Assembly (NCBI GenBank): GCA_964500895.1
Contig: CAZCQP010000023.1
Span: 1 to 40,127, forward strand
Length of the DNA stretch: 40,127 nt
Source: CAZCQP01 sp964500895
GTDB lineage: Bacteria > Bacillota > Clostridia > Lachnospirales > JAISER01
Direction of reading: 5' to 3'
Both the position numbers and the translations under genes were made by a program. Below are positions 1 through 8,640 of this stretch, in pieces. The first letter of the stretch is position 1. Each line of letters begins with the position of its first letter. A model generated the notes under the pieces. That model had not been told where the DNA came from. It saw only the letters and a program-made list of their open reading frames with translations, and made no database searches.

Positions 1-14
1 GGTATAGTTCCCAT
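1..14 (-). CDS. 5' end of a leftward gene, cut by window edge
   Basis: On the minus strand, GGAGG (24 to 20) is followed five bases later by ATG at 14-12, and the reading frame begins M-G-T-I before the window ends. Only four codons are visible, so no function can be given. The ribosome site spacing is good, and the gene would be divergent from the ATPase/rnf cluster. Confidence 0.5.
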
Positions 15-86
15 AATTTCCTCCTGTTATTGAATGATTTTTTATATTATAATATAAACATGTAAAAAAATATTTACAAAAAACAA

Positions 87-114
87 TTGATATTTTATAT
101 AAAATTAGTATAAA
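87..114 (+). promoter_or_regulatory. Candidate promoter of the ATPase-rnf cluster
   Basis: TTGATA (87-92), a 16-base spacer and TATAAA (109-114) give a good sigma-A-type promoter about 45 bases before the ATG at 159. It lies in a very AT-rich divergent gap (25-158). Leftward promoter-like boxes for the truncated gene also occur here but are ambiguous because of the base composition. Confidence 0.55.
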
Positions 115-158
115 ATGTGATTATCTATAAGGTGAGCGAAAAGGATGGGTTTGATGTG

Positions 159-710
159 ATGAAAGATTTATCTATGCATGTTTTAGATATTGTTGAAAAC
201 AGCATTGTAGCGCAATCCCCCTGGGTTGGCATTGACATTGCCGAGGATACGATGTTAAACTTGCTACGTATGACGATTTCCGACAAAGGTTGTGGTATGT
301 CTAAAGAAATGGTGGAACAGGTGATGGACCCTTTCACCACCACCAGAACCACACGCACCGTAGGGTTAGGCATTCCCTTTTTAAGCCAAACCTGTACCCA
401 GTGCGGGGGCAAGCTGGTTATTAAAAGCCAAGTGGGCCAAGGCACCACCCTTACGGCCACCATGGCGCATAACCACATAGACAGGCCGCCTTTAGGCGAT
501 ATTGCCTCAACCATTCATGCGTTAATCATCATGCATCCAACGGTGGACTTTACGTACACCCATCATTACAACAACCAAACCTTTTCGCTGGATACCGTAG
601 AAGTGAAGGCCGTTTTGGAGGATGTACCCCTCACGTCCCCATCCGTGGTGGGGTGGCTGCTGGAAACTTTGCAAGACGGCATTCAGGAAATAACAACGGA
701 CCAGGGGTAA
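159..710 (+). CDS. Histidine-kinase-like ATPase domain protein upstream of rnf
   Basis: A 183-residue stand-alone HATPase_c (GHKL) domain. The N-box lies in HVLDIVENSI, the G1 box is DKGCGM (about 42-47) and a glycine-rich G2-like stretch TVGLGIPFL follows. There is no sensor, DHp helix or phospho-accepting histidine, so it is not a complete sensor kinase. From family knowledge, similar short ATPases occur beside ferredoxin/NADH redox gene sets in Clostridia and may be regulatory. ATG 159 was chosen because AAGGATGG lies about ten bases upstream and family members start near MKDL; GTG 117 would overlap the promoter region. A C-x2-C pair (C79, C82) beside the ATP site is unusual. The gene is 141 bases before rnfC in the same direction. 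Its partner is unknown. Confidence 0.75.
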   Translation: MKDLSMHVLDIVENSIVAQSPWVGIDIAEDTMLNLLRMTISDKGCGMSKEMVEQVMDPFTTTRTTRTVGLGIPFLSQTCTQCGGKLVIKSQVGQGTTLTATMAHNHIDRPPLGDIASTIHALIIMHPTVDFTYTHHYNNQTFSLDTVEVKAVLEDVPLTSPSVVGWLLETLQDGIQEITTDQG

Positions 711-741
711 AGGATGACCGAATAAGGCTGTTCATGTAGCA

Positions 742-822
742 TGTTGTTGTAGGAACCTGTTTCGGGCATAAGCCGGATGGTTTGTGTATACAGGTGCTAC
801 AGGCGGGCGTTGCTCGCCAACA
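742..822 (+). promoter_or_regulatory. Possible structured leader before rnfC (three-way junction)
   Basis: Three complementary pairs nest neatly. Closing helix: tgttg 742-746 with caaca 818-822. Helix two: tgta 748-751 plus acctgt 755-760 with acaggt 790-795 plus taca 798-801. Helix three: ggcgggc 802-808 with gctcgcc 812-818, which shares base 818 with the closing helix. This could be a cis-regulatory RNA or a processing site. It matches no riboswitch class I recognise, and the pairing was done by eye. Confidence 0.3.
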
Positions 823-851
823 CAGAATGAAAAGAAACGGAAGGTGAATTC

Positions 852-2174
852 ATGCAAGCATTAACCTTTAAAGGCGGGGCGCACCCGCCAGAGTACAAGC
901 ATGTAGCCGAAGATAAGGCCATTCAAGTGATTTGGCCACAACCCGGTGCAAAGCTTGTGTACCCCATGTCGCAACACATTGGCGCCCCTTGTGCGCCCAT
1001 TGTAGCCAAAGGGGATATGGTGGCTATCGGCCAAAAAATTGGCGAAACCACTGGCTTTGTGTGTTCTCCCGTTCATGCCAGCGTTAGTGGGGAAGTGACA
1101 GACATTACCGATGTCCTCACCCCCGGCGGCGCAACCTCTAAGGCGGTGGTCATCACCTATGACGGAAAAAACACAGAGCACGAATCCATTAACAAACCCC
1201 ACGATTATGAAAAGTTAGAAAAACAAGAAATTTTAGACATCATTAAAGAAGCGGGCATTGTAGGCATGGGTGGTGCTGGTTTTCCCAGCCATATTAAGTT
1301 GAACCCCCCTGCGGAAAAGCCTATAGATACCATCATTATGAATGCTGCCGAGTGTGAGCCTTTCCTAACCACAGACTACCGGGTGTTGCTGGAAGAAACA
1401 GACGTGGTGATTGAAGGCATGAAAATTGTTTTAAAAATTCACCCGGCTGCCAAAGGCGTTATTGCCATAGAAAACAACAAACCAAAAGCCATTGCCCTTG
1501 TAGAAGAAAAATGCAAGAACATTCCAAACATCTCTGTGGTGGCGCTTCAAACCAAATACCCACAAGGTGCGGAAAAACAGCTGATTAACGCCTGCACAGA
1601 CCGTGAAGTGCCCTCCGGCGGGTTGCCTGCGGATGTGGGCTGCATCGTTCACAACGTAGACACCATTGTGGCCATTCAACGGGCCATCGTGCGTGGGCGG
1701 CCACTGATGCGCCGGGTTATTACGGTTTCCGGCGGTGCTGTGGCCAACCCGGGCAACTATAAAGTGCGCATTGGTATGTCTTATAGAGACTTGATGGACG
1801 CCATTGGTGGGTTTAAATCTGACCCTTACAAAATGATTTCCGGCGGCCCCATGATGGGTGTGGCCATGTTTTCACTGGACGTACCCATCATTAAAGGTTC
1901 TTCTGCATTCCTGGCGTTTACAGAAGCAGAAGGCAAGCTGCCGGAAGAACGCAACTGCATCCGTTGCGGCAAATGCATTGACCATTGCCCCATCCATCTG
2001 CTGCCCCAAGAGCTGAACCAAAATGTTCTGGCCGCAGATTACGCAGCTTTCCGTAAAAACAACGGCTTAGACTGCATCGAGTGCGGCACATGCTCTTTTG
2101 TTTGCCCTGCCAAAAGACATTTAACCCAGTCCATCCGGGCCACACGCCGGGATATGCTGGCTAAAAAAATATAG
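852..2174 (+). CDS. rnfC: Rnf complex subunit C (NADH-binding, FeS)
   Basis: A 440-residue peripheral subunit of the ion-pumping ferredoxin:NAD+ oxidoreductase, where electrons are exchanged with NAD. The central region carries the nucleotide/FMN-binding signature GMGGAGFPSHIK (about 139-150). The C-terminal part has two [4Fe-4S] motifs, CIRCGKCIDHCP and CIECGTCSFVCP, as in RnfC and the Nqo1/NuoF superfamily. Length is normal for Clostridia. GGAAGGTG lies five bases before ATG 852. It is the first gene of rnfCDGEAB, with rnfD 17 bases downstream. Regulation may involve the leader at 742-822. The identification is very secure. Confidence 0.97.
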   Translation: MQALTFKGGAHPPEYKHVAEDKAIQVIWPQPGAKLVYPMSQHIGAPCAPIVAKGDMVAIGQKIGETTGFVCSPVHASVSGEVTDITDVLTPGGATSKAVVITYDGKNTEHESINKPHDYEKLEKQEILDIIKEAGIVGMGGAGFPSHIKLNPPAEKPIDTIIMNAAECEPFLTTDYRVLLEETDVVIEGMKIVLKIHPAAKGVIAIENNKPKAIALVEEKCKNIPNISVVALQTKYPQGAEKQLINACTDREVPSGGLPADVGCIVHNVDTIVAIQRAIVRGRPLMRRVITVSGGAVANPGNYKVRIGMSYRDLMDAIGGFKSDPYKMISGGPMMGVAMFSLDVPIIKGSSAFLAFTEAEGKLPEERNCIRCGKCIDHCPIHLLPQELNQNVLAADYAAFRKNNGLDCIECGTCSFVCPAKRHLTQSIRATRRDMLAKKI

Positions 2175-2191
2175 AAGGAGGGGGGATGACC

Positions 2192-3166
2192 ATGAGCGAA
2201 AAATTTACAGTTTCAGCCACACCCCACATTCGTTCTAACGAAACCATTAACCGCATCATGTTGGATGTGATTATTGGTCTTTTACCGGCCGCTGCCGCCG
2301 CCGCATACTTCTTTGGTTTGCGGGCCATTGCGGTTATGTTAATCACCACCGCCTCTTGCGTGGTTGCGGAATATATTTTCCTAAAAATAACCAAACAGCC
2401 GGTGACGGTGAACGACTACAGTGCCGCTGTTACCGGGCTTTTGCTGGCCATGAACTTACCGGCATCCGTGCCTTTGTGGATGCCGGTGGTGGGCGGCGTA
2501 TTTGCCATCATCATTGTGAAACAGCTTTTTGGCGGTTTAGGCCAAAACTTCATGAACCCGGCGCTGGCAGCCAGAGCCTTTTTGCAAACGGCTTACCCAG
2601 CCCAAATGGTGGCTTGGACAGCACCTGTTAGAAACTTAGCAGCCACCGATGCAGTTTCTACTGCCACTCCATTAAGTGCTTTAAAGTTGACGGCGTTTGT
2701 GCCCCAACAGGCAGACTACATAAACGCCTTCATCGGCAACATTCCCGGTTCCCTTGGGGAAACTTGCGCCCTGGCCCTTATTCTGGGCGGTGTGTACTTA
2801 ATTTATCGTAAAGTGATCACCTGGCGCATTCCGGTGATGTACTTGGGCACATACATGCTTTTAACTTTTATCTTCGGCAGACAAGGCTTCTTCACCGGCG
2901 TACCTTTTTATGAAGTGTGCGTGGGCGGTATCATGATTGGTGCTTTCTTTATGGCAACCGATTATTCCTCCTCGCCCATGACCCAAGAAGGCCAAATGGT
3001 GATGGGCTTAGGCTGCGGGCTTTTAACTTTTGTCATTCGTACCTATGGCGGTTACCCAGAAGGGGTTTGCTACTCCATCTTGTTAATGAACTTGGCAGTG
3101 CCCCTCATTGACCGTTTTGTGAAGCCTCGTGTATATGGCGTGAAGAAGGAGGCGAAAAGCCAATGA
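2192..3166 (+). CDS. rnfD: Rnf complex subunit D (membrane flavoprotein)
   Basis: A 324-residue integral membrane subunit with about nine hydrophobic segments. The motif VSTATPL (about 155-161) fits the flavinylation site at which FMN is attached to a threonine in RnfD/NqrB; the likely residue is T159. It carries electrons across the membrane and is coupled to ion pumping. ATG 2192 gives a nine-base spacing to AAGGAGG; the ATG at 2186 lies almost inside the ribosome site and is less likely. Its stop overlaps the rnfG start by four bases (ATGA), implying translational coupling. Confidence 0.96.
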   Translation: MSEKFTVSATPHIRSNETINRIMLDVIIGLLPAAAAAAYFFGLRAIAVMLITTASCVVAEYIFLKITKQPVTVNDYSAAVTGLLLAMNLPASVPLWMPVVGGVFAIIIVKQLFGGLGQNFMNPALAARAFLQTAYPAQMVAWTAPVRNLAATDAVSTATPLSALKLTAFVPQQADYINAFIGNIPGSLGETCALALILGGVYLIYRKVITWRIPVMYLGTYMLLTFIFGRQGFFTGVPFYEVCVGGIMIGAFFMATDYSSSPMTQEGQMVMGLGCGLLTFVIRTYGGYPEGVCYSILLMNLAVPLIDRFVKPRVYGVKKEAKSQ

Positions 3167-3711
3167 ACGATATTTTAAAACCCGGCTTGGTGCTGCTGGT
3201 GATAACCATGGTAGCTGCCGCTTGTTTAGGTTTTGTGTTCAGTGCTACCAAAGATGAAATTGCATCAAAAGAATTGCAAACCAAAAACGACGCCATGGCA
3301 AAGCTTGTGCCCGGCGCAGATTTTAAAGAAGAAATTGAAATTCCCGCAGACAGCCCAGTGTCTATGGCCAACACCGGTTACGTCAACGGTGAAGTGGCCG
3401 GTTATGTGCTGGGTGTTGCCCCCAGAGGGTATGACGGTGAAGTGCAAATGTTGGTGGGTATTAACCCGGACGGCACAATTATCGGCATTGACATTGTGAA
3501 GCAAACGGAAACCCCCGGTTTGGGCGGTAACGCAGAATTGCCGGAATTTAAGCAACAATATGTGGGTAAATCCGGCCAGCTGACGGTGACCAAATCTGGC
3601 AACCCCGGTGAAAATGAAATTCAGGCGTTAACCAGCGCTACCATCACCACCAATGCAGTCACTTTAGGCGTTAACCAAGCTCTGGCGTTTTATGCAGAGC
3701 ATATTCAGTAA
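3163..3711 (+). CDS. rnfG: Rnf complex subunit G (FMN-binding)
   Basis: 182 residues: one N-terminal membrane anchor (about 8-27), then an extracytoplasmic FMN-binding domain. Near the C-terminus, TSATITT (157-163) fits the S-x-A-T flavinylation signature of RnfG/NqrC, so T160 is the likely covalent FMN site; the usual glycine is serine here. From family knowledge this subunit passes electrons between the membrane and peripheral parts of the complex. It overlaps rnfD by four bases and is followed by rnfE after 15 bases. Covalent flavin attachment needs an ApbE flavin transferase, which is not in this window. Confidence 0.96.
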   Translation: MNDILKPGLVLLVITMVAAACLGFVFSATKDEIASKELQTKNDAMAKLVPGADFKEEIEIPADSPVSMANTGYVNGEVAGYVLGVAPRGYDGEVQMLVGINPDGTIIGIDIVKQTETPGLGGNAELPEFKQQYVGKSGQLTVTKSGNPGENEIQALTSATITTNAVTLGVNQALAFYAEHIQ

Positions 3712-3726
3712 AGGAGGGGTTCATCG

Positions 3727-4320
3727 GTGAATATTGGAAAAATTATTAAAGGCGGCCTCATAGACGAAAACCCCATCTTTGTGCAGGTTATCGGCATGTG
3801 CCCCACACTGGCCGTAACCACCAGCGCAGAAAATGGCGTGGGCATGGGGCTGGCCACCACAGCCGTGCTCACTTGCTCCAACTTAATGATTTCCCTCATT
3901 CGGCGGTTTGTGCCGGACAAGGTGCGTATTCCTTGCTACATTGTGGTTATTGCCAGCTTTGTAACCGTTGTGCAATTGTTGTTGCAAGCGTATTTGCCAG
4001 ACTTAAACAAAGCGTTAGGTATTTTCATTCCCCTTATTGTGGTTAACTGCCTCATTCTGGCCAGAGCGGAAGCTTTTGCCGGCAAAAACGGCCCGGTCAG
4101 CTCTTTGTTTGACGGTATTTCCATGGGCCTGGGCTTTACACTGGCGCTGTTCGTGATTGGTTCCGTTCGGGAATTGTTAGGCTCTGGCGCTTGGCTGGGC
4201 ATGACCATTCTGCCGGAAGCGTTTCCTAGAACACTGTTAATGATTCTGCCTCCGGGCGCTTTCTTTACCCTGGGCCTGCTGATGGCCTTGCTGAATGCCT
4301 TGAAAAGGAGGAAAGCGTAA
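3727..4320 (+). CDS. rnfE: Rnf complex subunit E (membrane)
   Basis: A 197-residue integral membrane subunit with about six hydrophobic segments, paralogous to RnfA. Conserved family blocks include NPIFVQVIGMCPTLAVT near the start and IVVNCLILARAEAFA in the middle; the cysteines in these blocks are those thought to ligate the membrane [2Fe-2S] cluster shared with RnfA. It starts at GTG 3727 behind AAAGGAGGGG. The stop TAA shares one base with the ATG of rnfA (TAATG), so the two are almost certainly translationally coupled. Confidence 0.95.
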   Translation: MNIGKIIKGGLIDENPIFVQVIGMCPTLAVTTSAENGVGMGLATTAVLTCSNLMISLIRRFVPDKVRIPCYIVVIASFVTVVQLLLQAYLPDLNKALGIFIPLIVVNCLILARAEAFAGKNGPVSSLFDGISMGLGFTLALFVIGSVRELLGSGAWLGMTILPEAFPRTLLMILPPGAFFTLGLLMALLNALKRRKA

Positions 4321-4895
4321 TGCATTTATTTTACATTGTGTTGGGGGCTATTTTGGTCAACAACTTCGTGCTGAACCGCTTTTTGGGCATTTGCCCCTTC
4401 CTTGGGGTTTCCCGAAAAGTTGAAACTGCTTTTGGCATGGGTGTGGCGGTAACTTTCGTTATGACGTTGGCCGCTGCGGTTACTTACTTTGTGTACAACA
4501 CCGTGCTGGTGAATTTGGGCATTGAATATTTGTACAACATTGCTTTCATCTTAATCATTGCGGCACTGGTGCAATTTGTGGAAATGTTTATGAAAAAATC
4601 CAGCCCCACGTTGTATCAGGCGCTGGGGGTTTACTTGCCCCTCATCACCACCAACTGCGCCGTGCTGGGTATGGCCGTTATTAACATGAACGAAGGCTAC
4701 AGCTTCATTGCTTCCATCGTCCATGGGGTTAGCGCCGCCATCGGCTTCATGCTGGCCATTGTGCTTTTTGCCGGTATCCGTGAGCGGTTAGACCGGAACA
4801 ACATTTTGCCACATTTCATGGGCTTCCCCATTGCGCTGATTACAGCAGGGCTGATGTCCATTGCCTTTTTAGGCTTTACAGGTATTATAAAATAG
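4320..4895 (+). CDS. rnfA: Rnf complex subunit A (membrane)
   Basis: A 191-residue integral membrane subunit with about six hydrophobic segments. The inverted-topology partner of RnfE is recognised from NNFVLNRFLGICPFLGVS near the N-terminus and LITTNCAVLGMAV in the middle, each with the conserved cysteine. Together RnfA and RnfE form the membrane core next to RnfD. It starts on the last base of the rnfE stop, with GGAGG upstream inside rnfE. rnfB follows after 17 bases. Confidence 0.96.
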   Translation: MHLFYIVLGAILVNNFVLNRFLGICPFLGVSRKVETAFGMGVAVTFVMTLAAAVTYFVYNTVLVNLGIEYLYNIAFILIIAALVQFVEMFMKKSSPTLYQALGVYLPLITTNCAVLGMAVINMNEGYSFIASIVHGVSAAIGFMLAIVLFAGIRERLDRNNILPHFMGFPIALITAGLMSIAFLGFTGIIK

Positions 4896-4912
4896 AAAGC
4901 AGGTGATGCGTT

Positions 4913-5776
4913 TTGGATATGAGCATTATTTTAAACTCCGTCATGAGCCTTGGCGCCATGGGCTTGCTTTTCGGCCTTGGCTTGGGCTATGCTTCCCTTA
5001 AATTTAAGGTGGAGGAAGACCCTAACCTGCCGTTAATTCGGGAGGCCCTTCCCGGGGCCAACTGCGGCGGCTGTGGTTTCCCCGGCTGCGACGGTTTGGC
5101 CAACGCCATTGTGAAAGGCGAAGCCAAACCCAGCGACTGCCCGGTAGGCGGCGCAGAAACCAACATTAAAATTTGCGAAATTTTAGGCATTAAACCGGAA
5201 ATTAAAGAACGGCAAGTTTCCTTTGTGAAGTGCGCAGGCAACTTGCATAAAAGTAACTTTCGCTATGAATATTTCGGTATGCAAGACTGTAATGCGGCGT
5301 CTCACTTGGCTGGCGGCGGTTCTAAAAGCTGCCCATACGGCTGCTTAGGCGGCGGAAGCTGTGTGCGGGCTTGTAAGTTTGATGCCCTGCATATTGTAGA
5401 CGGCATTGCCTTGGTGGATAAAGAAAAATGTACCGCTTGCGGCATGTGCGTGAAAAGCTGCCCGAAAAACTTGATTGAGCTTATTCCTTATGCTTCTCAA
5501 GTGAAAGTGGCGTGCAGCTCTAAAGACCCGGGCAAGCTGGTACGGGGTTTCTGCACCGTGGGTTGCATTGGCTGTAAAATGTGCCAGAAGGCTTGCGGCG
5601 TGGAAGCCATTGCCGTGAACGACAACCTGGCCGCCATTGACTACAGCAAATGTACCGCCTGCAACGACTGCGTGAAAAAATGTCCCATGAGCACCATTCA
5701 GTCTGAAACTTTTGTGAAAGAACCGAAAGTGGTTGAGAAGAAAGAAGAAAAGGCTGAAGCAAAAGCAGAAGCATAA
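4913..5776 (+). CDS. rnfB: Rnf complex subunit B (ferredoxin-oxidising FeS)
   Basis: A 287-residue iron-sulfur subunit and entry point for electrons from reduced ferredoxin. An N-terminal hydrophobic anchor (about 4-24) is followed by a four-cysteine motif NCGGCGFPGC...DCPVGG. Four further cysteine-rich motifs follow: CPYGCLGGGSCVRAC, CTACGMCVKSCP, CIGCKMCQKAC and CTACNDCVKKCP. The tail is rich in Lys/Glu/Ala and probably disordered. TTG 4913 is preferred because AGGTGA ends six bases upstream; ATG 4919 is the alternative. As last gene of the cluster it is followed by a strong terminator. Confidence 0.96.
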   Translation: MDMSIILNSVMSLGAMGLLFGLGLGYASLKFKVEEDPNLPLIREALPGANCGGCGFPGCDGLANAIVKGEAKPSDCPVGGAETNIKICEILGIKPEIKERQVSFVKCAGNLHKSNFRYEYFGMQDCNAASHLAGGGSKSCPYGCLGGGSCVRACKFDALHIVDGIALVDKEKCTACGMCVKSCPKNLIELIPYASQVKVACSSKDPGKLVRGFCTVGCIGCKMCQKACGVEAIAVNDNLAAIDYSKCTACNDCVKKCPMSTIQSETFVKEPKVVEKKEEKAEAKAEA

Positions 5777-5804
5777 CAAAGTGTTTAACTGGTAATCCTA
5801 TGTA

Positions 5805-5845
5805 AAAACCGGGGAAAATTTGCTGTCAAGTTTCCCCGGTTTTTG
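5805..5845 (+). terminator. Intrinsic terminator of the rnf operon
   Basis: aaaaccggggaaa (5805-5817) pairs perfectly with tttccccggtttt (5831-5843), followed by more T. It lies 28 bases after the rnfB stop. Confidence 0.9.
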
Positions 5846-5893
5846 TGTTTTTCCATAAAATTTTAAAAGAAATAATTAACATTCCAAAAACAC

Positions 5894-5922
5894 TTGTCTA
5901 AATATGAAAATAATAATATAAT
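5894..5922 (+). promoter_or_regulatory. Promoter of the liv transporter operon
   Basis: TTGTCT (5894-5899), exactly 17 bases, then a perfect TATAAT (5917-5922). The leader to the ATG at 5988 is about 60 bases and contains a small hairpin, gtgcttt / aaagcac (around 5934-5950), of unknown role. Confidence 0.75.
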
Positions 5923-5987
5923 GCTTAGCAACCGTGCTTTCTAAAAGCACTGCAATGACTCTTTAATTTGGGGGGGCTATCGTCAAA

Positions 5988-6875
5988 ATGCAGGATTTTA
6001 TTAAACAGCTCATCAATGGGCTACAGGTGGGTAGTATTTACGCCCTGGTGGCTCTGGGCTACACCATGGTATATGGCATCGTGAAACTGATTAATTTCGC
6101 TCATGGGGACATTATCATGGTGGGGGCCTATACTTCTTTATATGCCATTCCTATGCTGGTTTCCGCCGGGTTGCCGGTGTGGGCTTGCGTGGTGCCCGCA
6201 GTGGCCATTTGCGCCTTGCTTGGGATGTTAACAGAAAAAGTGGCCTACCGGCCATTACGGTCTTCGCCTAGAATTTCTTCTTTAATTACAGCCATCGGCA
6301 TCAGTTTACTGCTGCAAAACGCTGCAATGTTAAAATTCACACCAAATCCCCAGTCCTTCCCAAAGGTGTTCAGCACATCACCCATTAATGCTTTTGGAAT
6401 GCAAATCAATTTCAGTGCGGTGGTTACCATCATCATTTCCCTGGGCATCATGGTGCTGCTGCAACTGTTTGTGAAGGGTACGAAGATTGGTAAAGCCATG
6501 CGTGCCGCTTCGGAGGACATTGGCGCTGCCCGGTTGGTGGGCATTAATGTGAACGCCACCATTCAAACCACCTTTGCCATTGGCTCTGGTTTGGCGGCAG
6601 TGGCTTCCGTGCTGTATGTTTCGTCTTACCCACAAGTGCAGCCCTTGATGGGTTCCATGCTGGGCCTGAAAGCTTTTGTGGCCGCTGTATTAGGCGGCAT
6701 TGGCATCATTCCCGGTGCCATGCTGGGCGGTTTGATTATGGGCATTATCGAAAGCATGACCAAAGCCTATATCTCTACCCAATTGGCCGATGCTGTGGTG
6801 TTTGGGGTTTTAATACTGGTGCTTTTGCTTAAACCTTCGGGCATTTTAGGCAAACATGTCCGTGAGAAAGTGTAG
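5988..6875 (+). CDS. livH: Branched-chain amino acid type ABC transporter permease (LivH)
   Basis: A 295-residue membrane permease of the LivH family with about eight hydrophobic segments. The signatures VALGYTMVYGIVKLINFAHG near the N-terminus and AVLGGIGIIPGAMLGG near the C-terminus are typical. The EAA-type cytoplasmic loop around GKAMRAASED contacts the ATPases. It is first in an operon with livM, livG and livF; livM begins 12 bases after its stop. The family imports leucine/isoleucine/valine, but relatives carry urea or other amides, and the substrate cannot be set without the binding protein, which is missing here. Confidence 0.9.
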   Translation: MQDFIKQLINGLQVGSIYALVALGYTMVYGIVKLINFAHGDIIMVGAYTSLYAIPMLVSAGLPVWACVVPAVAICALLGMLTEKVAYRPLRSSPRISSLITAIGISLLLQNAAMLKFTPNPQSFPKVFSTSPINAFGMQINFSAVVTIIISLGIMVLLQLFVKGTKIGKAMRAASEDIGAARLVGINVNATIQTTFAIGSGLAAVASVLYVSSYPQVQPLMGSMLGLKAFVAAVLGGIGIIPGAMLGGLIMGIIESMTKAYISTQLADAVVFGVLILVLLLKPSGILGKHVREKV

Positions 6876-6887
6876 GTGGCAATCAGG

Positions 6888-7868
6888 ATGACAAAAAAAG
6901 TGCTCGTTTCCTATATTGTGAATGTACTGGCCATGGTTTTGGTGTATGCAGCCGTTGCCAGCTTGATTTCCGGCGGGTTTATCAGCAAATATATATCCGG
7001 TATTCTCATATTGGTATGCATCAACATTGTGCTGGCCGTAAGCTTAAACGTAACCACAGGTTGCTTGGGGCAAATTGCTTTGGGCCATGCAGGGTTTATG
7101 TCTGTAGGGGCTTATACGGCGGCCATCTTCACCATTTCCGGCGTGATGCCCGGTATGTCTGGTTATTTTGTAGGGCTGCTGCTGGGTGGCGCTATGGCGG
7201 CCATCATTGGCATTGTTATCGGTATTCCTGCGTTGCGTTTGCGGGGGGACTATCTGGCCATTATCACCCTGGCTTTTGGCGAAATCATTCGTGTTATCAT
7301 TGAGAACATGGAAGTTACCGGTGGGGCTCAAGGTTTGCGTGGGGTGCCCATTATGTCTTCCTTTGGTGTGGTTTATGCTGTGATGGCGGTGTCCATCACG
7401 GTGATGTACTTGCTCATGCGTTCCCGCCACGGCCGGGCCATTTTGGCCATCAGAGAGGACGACATTGCCTCTGACGCCGCCGGCATTAACAACACCTATT
7501 ACCGTACGTTGGCCTTTACCACATCCGCTTTCTTTGCAGGTGTGGCCGGTGGCATGTATGCCCACTACATTGGCATTTTAGGAGCCAAATCCTTTGGTTT
7601 TGTACGTTCTATTGAAATATTGGTTATTGTGGTTTTAGGCGGGCTGGGCAGTTTCACAGGTTCTATTATTTCTGCTGTGGTGCTGACCATTTTGCCGGAA
7701 GCTTTGCGGCAGTTTGCCAGCTACCGTATGCTGGTGTACGCTTTAGCCTTAATTTTAATGATGATTTTCCGGCCGAAAGGTTTGTTGGGCACAAAGGAAT
7801 TTTCTTTAAGCAAAACATTCGGTTTTATAAAAGGTTTATTTAAAGGAAAAGGAGGTACGCCCTCATGA
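6888..7868 (+). CDS. livM: Branched-chain amino acid type ABC transporter permease (LivM)
   Basis: A 326-residue second permease subunit with eight to ten hydrophobic segments. LivM signatures include GCLGQIALGHAGFMSVGAY and the coupling loop SRHGRAILAIREDDIAS. ATG 6888 follows AGGTGG by eight bases; the GTG at 6876 lies inside that ribosome site and is unlikely. It overlaps livG by four bases (ATGA). The C-terminal tail ends with a short Lys/Gly-rich stretch. Confidence 0.9.
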   Translation: MTKKVLVSYIVNVLAMVLVYAAVASLISGGFISKYISGILILVCINIVLAVSLNVTTGCLGQIALGHAGFMSVGAYTAAIFTISGVMPGMSGYFVGLLLGGAMAAIIGIVIGIPALRLRGDYLAIITLAFGEIIRVIIENMEVTGGAQGLRGVPIMSSFGVVYAVMAVSITVMYLLMRSRHGRAILAIREDDIASDAAGINNTYYRTLAFTTSAFFAGVAGGMYAHYIGILGAKSFGFVRSIEILVIVVLGGLGSFTGSIISAVVLTILPEALRQFASYRMLVYALALILMMIFRPKGLLGTKEFSLSKTFGFIKGLFKGKGGTPS

Positions 7869-8626
7869 GCGCCGTATTATCTGCAAAAGCGCTGGGCATC
7901 GCCTTTGGCGGCCTTCGGGCGGTGTCCGACTTTGAACTGGAAATTCACAACAAGGAATTGGTGGGCTTAATTGGCCCTAACGGTGCAGGAAAGACTACCG
8001 TGTTTAACATGCTCACCGGGGTTTATGTGCCCACAGACGGGGAAATTATGGTGGACGGCAAAGTAATTAACGGCAAGCCCACCTATCAGATTGTGAAAAT
8101 GGGTGTGGCCCGTACATTCCAAAACATCCGTTTGTTTAAGAATTTGACGGTGTTGGAAAACGTTACCATTGCTTGCAACCACCAAATGAAATATTCCATT
8201 CCATCTGGCATTTTGCGTTTGTCTTCCTATTGGAAAGAAGAAGCCCAGGTGCGGGAAAAAGCTTTGGCGTTGCTGGATGTTTTCGGGCTTTTGCCTTATG
8301 CAGATTATCTGGCAGACAACTTGCCCTACGGCAAGCAGCGGAAGCTGGAAATTGCCCGGGCAATGGCCACCAACCCCAAGGTGCTGTTGCTGGACGAACC
8401 GGCTGCGGGCATGAACCCGACAGAAACCCAGGAATTGATGGAAACCATTAGCCTGTTACGCACCAAATTCGACATTTCCATCTTGCTGATAGAGCACGAC
8501 ATGAGCCTGGTTTTGGGCATTTGCCAACGGGTAATTGTTTTGGACTACGGTAAAATCATTGCCGCCGGCAACCCCATGGAGGTCATTAATGACCCCAAGG
8601 TCATTGCGGCATACATTGGAGAATAA
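7865..8626 (+). CDS. livG: Branched-chain amino acid type ABC transporter ATPase (LivG)
   Basis: A 253-residue cytoplasmic ATPase. Walker A is GPNGAGKTT (about 37-45), the Q-loop region is ARTFQNIRLF, Walker B is VLLLDEPAAGMNP and the switch histidine is in LLIEHDMSLV. The ABC signature reads NLPYGKQRKLEIARA, the LivG-type variant of LSGGQ. The insertion between Q-loop and signature is normal for LivG. It is translationally coupled to livM, with livF 14 bases downstream. Confidence 0.93.
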   Translation: MSAVLSAKALGIAFGGLRAVSDFELEIHNKELVGLIGPNGAGKTTVFNMLTGVYVPTDGEIMVDGKVINGKPTYQIVKMGVARTFQNIRLFKNLTVLENVTIACNHQMKYSIPSGILRLSSYWKEEAQVREKALALLDVFGLLPYADYLADNLPYGKQRKLEIARAMATNPKVLLLDEPAAGMNPTETQELMETISLLRTKFDISILLIEHDMSLVLGICQRVIVLDYGKIIAAGNPMEVINDPKVIAAYIGE

Positions 8627-8640
8627 GGGGGAGCCGACCG

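Noticed and set aside
742..822. Known riboswitch (FMN, cobalamin, c-di-GMP, glycine) before rnfC
   Set aside because: None of the conserved core sequences I know is present; kept only as a possible unnamed structure.
5345..5779. Long open frames on the strand opposite rnfB and similar frames opposite other genes
   Set aside because: They are shadows of strongly coding sequence, have low-complexity translations and lack ribosome sites.
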